Part shown: positions 1-3,742 of the stretch, piece after piece | How the letters are laid out: each line of letters opens with the position of its first letter | Position numbering within the stretch: position 1 is the stretch's first letter | NCBI GenBank assembly: GCA_034435435.1 | Contig: DAOTXN010000157.1 | Coordinates: forward strand, 1-9,286 | DNA from: DAOTXN01 sp034435435 | GTDB lineage: Bacteria; Chloroflexota; Anaerolineae; S140-20 | Length of the DNA: 9,286 nucleotides | Reading direction: 5' to 3' | Program-made: the position numbers and the translations under genes | Notes under the pieces: generated by a model | Told to the model about the DNA's origin: nothing | Seen by the model: only the letters and a program-made list of their open reading frames with translations | The model's database searches: none

Positions 1-1
1 G

Positions 2-931
2 GGGGGGCGGCCCCACACCGTGCACGTCCCCCATGCCTACGCCGTCGGCCGCTACCCGGTGACCTACGCCGAGTACGCCTGTTTCGTGGCCGCCGGCGGC
101 TACGACCCGCGCGCCCCCTGGTGGGACACGCGCGAAGCGCGCGCCTGGGTGCGCGGCCAGCTCGACCTGAGCGAACCCTGGGTGCAACGCTGGCGGCAGA
201 TCGCGCAGGCGGTGCGCGAGGGCGCGCTAGACCCCGACGCCATGCTGGCCCGGGAAGAAATCGGCCCGGAGCAAGCCGCCACGTTCAAGTGGGCCGCCGC
301 CGCCGGCGACGAAGAATTGGCCCAGGCCGTGCGGCAGGCCGCCGGGGCCACGGCCGCCGAGCGCCGCCGGCCGCGCTTTTGGGACGAGCGGCGCTACGCC
401 AACCCCTCTCAGCCCGTGGTGGGCGTGTGCTGGTACGAGGCGCGGGCCTATTGCAACTGGCTGGCGCTGCAACTGCGCACGGCGACTGGCTCGGCGCCCA
501 TCGTGCGCCTGCCGACTGAGGCCGAGTGGGAAAAAGCGGCCCGTTGGGACGGCCAGCGCGCCCGGCGCTATCCCTGGGAGGGCGAATGGGACGCTATGCG
601 GGCCAACACGCTGGAGGGGCGGGTGTTGACCACCACCCCGGTGGGGGTCTATCCGCAGGGGGCCGCGGCGTGCGGCGCGCTGGACATGGCCGGCAACGTG
701 TGGGAATGGACCAGCACCCGCTGGGGACCACAGATTGAGCGCCCGGCTTTTGAGTATCCCTACGACCCGGACGACGGGCGCGAGGCGCCCGAGGGTGCGG
801 ATTTGCGTGTCATTCGCGGCGGTTCATGGTATAATAGGGCCCAGTGGGCGCGCGGGGCGTACCGCTACAGGTACTACCCTGTCCCTCGGAGCGACCTTAG
901 CGGTTTTCGTGCGCTCCTCCAACTCCCCTGA
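2..931 (+). CDS. DGR target protein, FGE-sulfatase (C-type-lectin fold) domain, 5' partial
   Basis: This is the diversified protein of a DGR, with the formylglycine-generating-enzyme/sulfatase-modifying-factor fold. The frame is open to the window edge and residues before the GTG at 20 already read like the domain, so the true start lies upstream. Counting from the GTG at 20 as residue 1, the family blocks are VGRYPVTYAEY (9-19), QPVVGVCWYEARAYCNWL (131-148), RLPTEAEWEKAAR (163-175), LDMAGNVWEW (221-230), RVIRGGSW (263-270) and SGFRALL (294-300). The last 29 codons lie in the VR. Residues that differ from the template through adenine changes are W276, Y283, Y285, Y286, V288, P289, S291, D292 and L293. 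A charged, probably helical insert of roughly 80 residues (about 37-120) separates the first two blocks. As in other DGR targets, the fold probably displays a binding surface and is not an enzyme. The ligand is unknown. Confidence 0.93.
   Translation, partial: GGRPHTVHVPHAYAVGRYPVTYAEYACFVAAGGYDPRAPWWDTREARAWVRGQLDLSEPWVQRWRQIAQAVREGALDPDAMLAREEIGPEQAATFKWAAAAGDEELAQAVRQAAGATAAERRRPRFWDERRYANPSQPVVGVCWYEARAYCNWLALQLRTATGSAPIVRLPTEAEWEKAARWDGQRARRYPWEGEWDAMRANTLEGRVLTTTPVGVYPQGAAACGALDMAGNVWEWTSTRWGPQIERPAFEYPYDPDDGREAPEGADLRVIRGGSWYNRAQWARGAYRYRYYPVPRSDLSGFRALLQLP
841..930 (+). repeat. DGR variable repeat (VR)
   Basis: These 90 bp align without gaps to the TR at 2133-2222 (offset 1292). There are 15 mismatches, and 13 fall where the TR has A: VR positions 844, 847, 866, 872, 875, 882, 884, 885, 891, 893, 896, 897 and 919. 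The two non-adenine differences are 845 (T against C) and 926 (C against G). The encoded protein reads RYRYYPVPRSDLSGFR where the TR reads RNRNNPDNRNNNSGFR. The unmutated tail (899-930) is where an initiation-of-mutagenic-homing (IMH) site is expected. The stop codon TGA begins in the last two VR bases, and the TR has TGG there. Homology upstream of 848 is weak, so the true left edge may be about 848. Confidence 0.95.
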
Positions 932-970
932 TTCTGGGATTCTGGGCTGCTGGATTTCTGGAATTCTGGA
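931..970 (+). repeat. Degenerate 8-bp tandem repeat directly after VR
   Basis: Five 8-bp units run in register: ATTCTGGG, ATTCTGGG, CTGCTGGA, TTTCTGGA, ATTCTGGA. They start at the last base of the target gene's stop codon, and no equivalent follows the TR. The stretch is AT-richer than its surroundings. Its function is unknown. It occupies the place where DGRs carry their VR-side recognition signals. Confidence 0.6.
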
Positions 971-986
971 ACAAGAATTGAGGCGG

Positions 987-1002
987 CCCGGCTTTAGCCG
1001 GG
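987..1002 (-). repeat. REP palindrome 1
   Basis: The hairpin is CCCGGCT-TT-AGCCGGG. On the minus strand it reads CCCGGCTAAAGCCGGG followed by CCGCC, which matches the family pattern: a 6-7 bp GC stem ending GCT, RA, AGC, then a tail close to CNTCC. It lies 57 bp past the VR end. Confidence 0.75.
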
Positions 1003-1019
1003 GCGCCGGAGCGCAAAGT

Positions 1020-1035
1020 CCCCGCTCAAGCGGGG
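1020..1035 (+). repeat. REP palindrome 2
   Basis: The hairpin is CCCCGCT-CA-AGCGGGG, followed by CGTCC. It points opposite to REP 1, 17 bp away, so the two form an inverted REP pair like a BIME. Confidence 0.75.
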
Positions 1036-1040
1036 CGTCC

Positions 1041-1109
1041 GGATGGGAGCGAATGGGAGCGGATAGAAGCGGATAGAAGCGGATAGGAGCGGATAGGAGC
1101 GGATAGGAG
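1041..1109 (+). repeat. 10-bp tandem repeat, seven copies
   Basis: There are seven consecutive units close to GGATAGGAGC: GGATGGGAGC, GAATGGGAGC, GGATAGAAGC twice, and GGATAGGAGC twice, with the last unit ending GGAGG. The array sits between REP 2 and REP 3, upstream of the transposase gene. Purines are strongly biased to the + strand. Slippage expansion is likely, and any regulatory role is unknown. Confidence 0.85.
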
Positions 1110-1110
1110 G

Positions 1111-1126
1111 CCCGGCTTTAGCCGGG
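1111..1126 (-). repeat. REP palindrome 3 (upstream flank of RAYT)
   Basis: The hairpin is CCCGGCT-TT-AGCCGGG. On the minus strand it continues into CCTCC, fitting the family tail. It ends 14 bp before the transposase start codon and is inverted relative to REP 4 at the gene's other end. Confidence 0.78.
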
Positions 1127-1140
1127 AAAGGCGAAAAGCT

Positions 1141-1743
1141 GTGACAAGCAAAAAACCCTTTCACCCTCCACACATTTACGAAAGCAACGCCGTCTACTTT
1201 GTCACCGCCAGCACATTCGATCATGCGCCGATCCTGTCTACCGACGCCCACAAGCGCCTGTTCCGCGATTTGCTCGAAAACGCCGTCAGAAACAGTCCCG
1301 TGCGGCTGTACGCCTGGGCAGTTATGCGCACTCACTACCACCTGCTATTGCTGGTCAAAGCCGGCGGAAATATCGGCAGCTTTATTCGGAGCGTCAATGG
1401 CCCCACCTCTAAAAGACTGAATGAGATGGATGATTGTACAGGCCGGCGCGTATGGCGCAATTACTGGGACCGCTTCCCTCGGAACGAAAGCGACTTTTGG
1501 GCCTATTTTAACTACATCCACATCCAACCCATCAAACATCGAGAGATCGCCCTGGGCGACGCCCAAGACATCCACGCTGCGCTGCGGAGCTACGAGTTCT
1601 CCAGTTACCATTATTACTTGCGCGAGTACGGCGAGGAATGGTTGACCGATGTGTGGGCCAGGTTTCCGATCTCTGATTACCTGATGACGGGAGATGAGCT
1701 TGAAACCCCGCTGAAGCGGGGCGTCCAAAGCGTCCAAAGTTAA
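1141..1743 (+). CDS. REP-associated tyrosine transposase (RAYT, Y1 HUH superfamily)
   Basis: This is a 200-aa single-strand DNA nuclease/transposase related to IS200/IS605 TnpA. Known RAYTs cut and join single-stranded REP hairpins. The HUH metal site is H65-Y66-H67 in MRTHYHLLL, with an unusual Tyr between the histidines. The probable nucleophile is Y125 in NYIHIQPIKH, where the usual Asn of YIHxNP is Gln. Other family features are YFVTASTF (19-26), GR..W.NYWDR (101-111) and a C-terminal SSYHYYL..YG.EWL segment. The start is GTG at 1141 with only a weak AAAGG ahead of it. REP 3 ends 14 bp before the start, and REP 4 lies inside the last codons, so the final residues ETPLKRGVQSVQS are REP-derived. 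The gene sits between the DGR's VR and avd and ends 5 bp before the avd start. The frame and key residues look intact, so it may be active. Confidence 0.9.
   Translation: MTSKKPFHPPHIYESNAVYFVTASTFDHAPILSTDAHKRLFRDLLENAVRNSPVRLYAWAVMRTHYHLLLLVKAGGNIGSFIRSVNGPTSKRLNEMDDCTGRRVWRNYWDRFPRNESDFWAYFNYIHIQPIKHREIALGDAQDIHAALRSYEFSSYHYYLREYGEEWLTDVWARFPISDYLMTGDELETPLKRGVQSVQS
1706..1721 (+). repeat. REP palindrome 4 (inside RAYT 3' end)
   Basis: The hairpin is CCCCGCT-GA-AGCGGGG, then CGTCC, inside the transposase reading frame. It is inverted relative to REP 3, so the gene is bracketed by outward-facing REPs. A 9-bp direct duplication, GCGTCCAAA, follows twice at 1722-1739. Confidence 0.8.
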
Positions 1744-1748
1744 CGTGA

Positions 1749-2120
1749 GTGAAACAATCGCCCATTTTCGTCAAGAGTTACGACTTGTTGCTCTGGCTAT
1801 TGAGCCACACCGCCCGTTTTCCCAGGCACGAGCGGTTTCGCATGGCCCGGCGGGTCGAGGAGAGCGCCTTTGCTTTCTATGACCTGTTGCTGCAGGCTGG
1901 CCGGCTGCCGGAAGAACGCAGGGAAGAAAAACGGCAGTTGCTGCTGCGGGCAGACCTGGAGCTGGACCGCCTGCGGCTGTCCGTGCGGATGTGCCAGGAT
2001 CTCAAGCTGCTCAGTTTTAAGCAGTACGAGTACTGCGCCGGGCAGTTGGTAGAGATTGGGCGGTTGTTGGGCGGTTGGCTCAAAACGCGCAAGCCATCTC
2101 CGGCGGGGTATCCGCCGTGA
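1749..2120 (+). CDS. avd: DGR accessory variability determinant (Avd-like four-helix bundle)
   Basis: This 123-aa protein is about the length of Bordetella phage Avd (about 128 aa). Avd proteins form a pentameric, positively charged four-helix barrel that binds the RT and the TR RNA and is needed for mutagenic cDNA synthesis. The N-terminus, SPIFVKSYDLLLWLLSHT (4-21), then FPRHERFRMARRVEES (24-39), matches the family pattern. Further long amphipathic helices cover about 40-50, 56-86 and 91-113. The protein is rich in Arg and Lys. The start is GTG at 1749, chosen because family homology begins at residue 4. No clear Shine-Dalgarno is visible, because the preceding bases belong to REP 4 and the transposase end, so translation may depend on the upstream gene. 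The TR starts 12 bp after the stop, the usual avd-TR-rt order. Confidence 0.9.
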   Translation: MKQSPIFVKSYDLLLWLLSHTARFPRHERFRMARRVEESAFAFYDLLLQAGRLPEERREEKRQLLLRADLELDRLRLSVRMCQDLKLLSFKQYEYCAGQLVEIGRLLGGWLKTRKPSPAGYPP

Positions 2121-2123
2121 TGG
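2094..2123 (+). other. Stem-loop overlapping avd stop codon, at TR 5' edge
   Basis: CGGCGG (2101-2106) pairs with CCGCCG (2112-2117) around a 5-nt loop. An outer CCAT (2094-2097) pairs with ATGG (2120-2123), with a small internal loop between the stems. It ends 9 nt before the TR. In known DGRs the RNA just upstream of TR takes part in the RT-Avd RNP, so this hairpin may be functional. It could also be chance in GC-rich DNA. Confidence 0.4.
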
Positions 2124-2132
2124 GGGGATAGG

Positions 2133-2222
2133 CCAACGAGCGCGCGGGGCGTACCGCAACAGGAACAACCCTGACAATCGGAACAACAATAGCGGTTTTC
2201 GTGCGCTCCTACAACTCGCCTG
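2133..2222 (+). repeat. DGR template repeat (TR)
   Basis: This is the 90-bp template for VR diversification. It contains 24 adenines, many in AAC/AAT codons when read in the VR frame (RNRNNPDNRNNNSGFR), the codons that give the widest residue choice when A is randomised. Thirteen of the 24 adenines are changed in the present VR, against 2 of 66 other bases. It is not part of a gene: it lies between avd and the RT gene. Base 2218 (G, against C at VR 926) and the TGG replacing the VR's TGA mark the 3' edge and probably distinguish IMH* from IMH. Confidence 0.95.
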
Positions 2223-2238
2223 GCTAAATCACCCGGCA

Positions 2239-2254
2239 CCCGGTTGAAGCCGGG
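2239..2254 (+). repeat. REP palindrome 5 (17 nt after TR)
   Basis: The hairpin is CCCGGTT-GA-AGCCGGG (one T-G pair), with the family tail CCTCC. It starts 17 nt past the TR end. Confidence 0.75.
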
Positions 2255-2277
2255 CCTCCAGCGTTTTCGACGGACGG

Positions 2278-2291
2278 CCCGCTTTAGCGGG
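2278..2291 (-). repeat. REP palindrome 6
   Basis: The hairpin is CCCGCT-TT-AGCGGG. The minus strand continues into CCGTCC, fitting the family tail. It forms an inverted pair with REP 5. Confidence 0.72.
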
Positions 2292-2462
2292 AAACCGGCC
2301 CGCATGCCGCCGCTCTACGGACCGGCGGCCCGCGCCGGGGGGAGTTGGCGTGGCCTGTTCCTGGCCGGCGATTTCGATAGCGATCGCCGGGCAAATATTT
2401 CCCGGCCCTGCCCTTTGACGCTCTGATGCGCCCAGGGCAGGGCCACCTTCTTTAGCCCGACC

Positions 2463-3521
2463 ATGGTGAATCAAGCGCCGTCCTTATATGCACAGTTGTG
2501 CACTTTTGGGAACCTCCACGGGGCCTTCCGCAGAGCTCGTCGGGGCAAGCGCGACCGGGAGGAAGTGGCCGCCTTTGAATATGACCTGGAAGAAAATCTG
2601 TTCCAACTCCAGGAAGAGTTGGCGACGTTTATCTACCGGCCCGGTCCCTACCGCAGCTTTTACGTGCACGATTCCAAGCGCCGGCTCATCTCAGCGGCTC
2701 CTTTTCGTGATCGGGTGGTACACCACGCGCTGGTGGCCGTCACCGAACCGCTCTTCGAGCCGCGCTTTATCGGTGATTCTTACGCCAACCGGATCGGCAA
2801 AGGCACCCACGCCGCGCTCGACCGCTGTCAAGCGTTCGCGCGCCGTTACCGCTATGTCTTGCAGTGCGACGTGCGACAGTTTTTCCCCAGCGTGGATCAC
2901 GCCATCCTGCGCGCCCAACTGGCTCGCATCATCCGCGACGAAGACGTGATGTGGTTGGTAGACCGCATCCTCGCCGGCGGCGTCGGCGTTCTGACCGGAG
3001 AATACGACCTGGTCTGGTTCCCTGGCGACGATCTGCTGGCGGCGCTCAGACCGCGTGGACTGCCCATCGGCAATCTAACCAGCCAGTTCTGGGCCAATGT
3101 CTACTTGAACGACCTGGACCAGTTTGTCAGGCGAACGCTGCGCTCCAGGGCCTATCTGCGCTACGTGGACGACTTGCTGTTTTTTGACGACGACAAGTCT
3201 ACGCTGCATACCTGGCGCTCGGCAGTCATAGAGCGGGCGGCCAGCCTGCGACTGACGCTGCACGAAAGACAGGCTCAGATCTATCCCGCGAGCATGGGGA
3301 TTCCGTTTCTGGGGTTCCGCGTTTTCCCCTCCTATCGCCGTCTCAAGTCGCGACGCGGGCACGCGGCTCGGCGCAGGTTGCACGCACTGGCGCGGCAGTG
3401 CGCCGACGGTCGGGCCGATATAGCGATGTTAACAGCAGCGGTGCGCGGTTGGACCGCCCACGCTGCGCACGGCGACACCTGGGGCCTGCGCCGCTGTGTG
3501 CTCAAGGGGATCGTGGTTTAG
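2463..3521 (+). CDS. DGR-type reverse transcriptase
   Basis: This 352-aa RNA-dependent DNA polymerase would copy the TR RNA with adenine infidelity to make cDNA for VR replacement. RT motifs appear in order. Positions 64-90 (RSFYVHDSKRRLISAAPFRDRVVHHAL) form the basic finger region. QCDVRQFFPSVDH (134-146) carries the first catalytic Asp, D136. GLPIGNLTSQFWANVYLNDLDQFV (199-222) has the SQ ending typical of DGR RTs in place of the QGxxxSP of group II introns. YVDD (234-237) is the catalytic box. GIPFLGFRV (279-287) and a basic thumb (291-310) complete it. There is no maturase or HNH extension, so this is not an intron. The N-terminal segment ARRGKR (25-30) is typical of DGR RTs. ATG 2463 is chosen on family length. 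No Shine-Dalgarno is visible, and a strong hairpin ends 18 nt upstream, so translation may be kept low. Confidence 0.96.
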   Translation: MVNQAPSLYAQLCTFGNLHGAFRRARRGKRDREEVAAFEYDLEENLFQLQEELATFIYRPGPYRSFYVHDSKRRLISAAPFRDRVVHHALVAVTEPLFEPRFIGDSYANRIGKGTHAALDRCQAFARRYRYVLQCDVRQFFPSVDHAILRAQLARIIRDEDVMWLVDRILAGGVGVLTGEYDLVWFPGDDLLAALRPRGLPIGNLTSQFWANVYLNDLDQFVRRTLRSRAYLRYVDDLLFFDDDKSTLHTWRSAVIERAASLRLTLHERQAQIYPASMGIPFLGFRVFPSYRRLKSRRGHAARRRLHALARQCADGRADIAMLTAAVRGWTAHAAHGDTWGLRRCVLKGIVV

Positions 3522-3564
3522 CGCCAGGCGGTTCGGATGATGCTACACGTCACTCCTTCTACTA

Positions 3565-3593
3565 TTGCACAAGAAGCCGCTGACGGCTATAAT
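3565..3593 (+). promoter_or_regulatory. Sigma70-type promoter for the hydrolase operon
   Basis: TTGCAC (3565-3570), a 17-bp spacer and a perfect TATAAT (3588-3593) lie 150 bp upstream of the hydrolase start. Transcription would begin near 3600, placing REP 7-9 in the leader. The -35 is weak beyond TTG. Chance occurrence is possible, but spacing and -10 are ideal and the site is intergenic. Confidence 0.6.
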
Positions 3594-3640
3594 GGTTTTA
3601 CAGAGACGCACCCAAACTGGCATCTGTGTTGAGCACAAGA

Positions 3641-3654
3641 CCCGCTGAAGCGGG
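3641..3654 (+). repeat. REP palindrome 7
   Basis: The hairpin is CCCGCT-GA-AGCGGG with tail ACGTCC. It is identical to REP 9 across the whole 28-bp repeat. Confidence 0.78.
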
Positions 3655-3679
3655 ACGTCCATCTCGAGGATTTTGGAAG

Positions 3680-3695
3680 CCTGGCTTTAGCCAGG
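3680..3695 (-). repeat. REP palindrome 8
   Basis: The hairpin is CCTGGCT-TT-AGCCAGG, and on the minus strand its tail reads CTTCC. A compensating C-G to T-A change keeps the stem paired, which suggests the structure, not only the sequence, is maintained. Confidence 0.75.
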
Positions 3696-3701
3696 AGCAG
3701 A

Positions 3702-3715
3702 CCCGCTGAAGCGGG
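3702..3715 (+). repeat. REP palindrome 9
   Basis: The hairpin is CCCGCT-GA-AGCGGG with tail ACGTCC, an exact copy of REP 7. It ends 27 bp before the hydrolase start codon, just ahead of its ribosome binding site. Confidence 0.78.
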
Positions 3716-3742
3716 ACGTCCATCTCTTTGTTTGGAGGGGCA

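Larger units (their letters stand above)
2223..2462 (+). ncRNA. Putative structured DGR spacer RNA between TR and RT
   Basis: This 240-nt stretch has no supported gene and five successive stem-loops. They are REP 5 (2239-2254), REP 6 (2278-2291), GCCGCCG/CGGCGGC with a 10-nt loop (2306-2329), CCGGCGAT/ATCGCCGG (2365-2390, containing GCGATCGC), and a perfect 11-bp stem GGCCCTGCCCT/AGGGCAGGGCC with a 19-nt loop (2404-2444). In the Bordetella phage DGR the RNA downstream of TR is essential for self-primed cDNA synthesis. This region occupies that place. The RNA role here is inferred from position and foldability. The last stem could also be an attenuator ahead of the RT. Confidence 0.5.
3638..3726 (+). 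repeat. 28-bp direct repeat pair carrying REP 7 and REP 9
   Basis: The 28 bp at 3638-3665 recur exactly at 3699-3726. Each starts AGACCCGCTGAAGCGGG and ends GACGTCCATCTC. REP 8 lies between them in inverse orientation, giving a +/-/+ REP cluster that would form three hairpins in the 5' leader of the hydrolase mRNA. Confidence 0.9.

Noticed and set aside
830..835. TATAAT inside the target gene just before the VR
   Set aside because: It encodes Trp-Tyr-Asn of the conserved FGE GGSW region. The nearest TTG box (803-808) leaves a 21-bp gap, so it is not a convincing promoter.
2229..2474. Minus-strand frame in the TR-RT spacer
   Set aside because: It crosses several hairpins, has no family features and is rich in Gly, Ala and Arg. 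The segment is better explained as structured RNA.
2463..3521. Group II intron or retron reverse transcriptase
   Set aside because: The motif ends in SQ as in DGR RTs. There is no maturase or endonuclease extension, and a matching TR/VR pair with Avd sits alongside.
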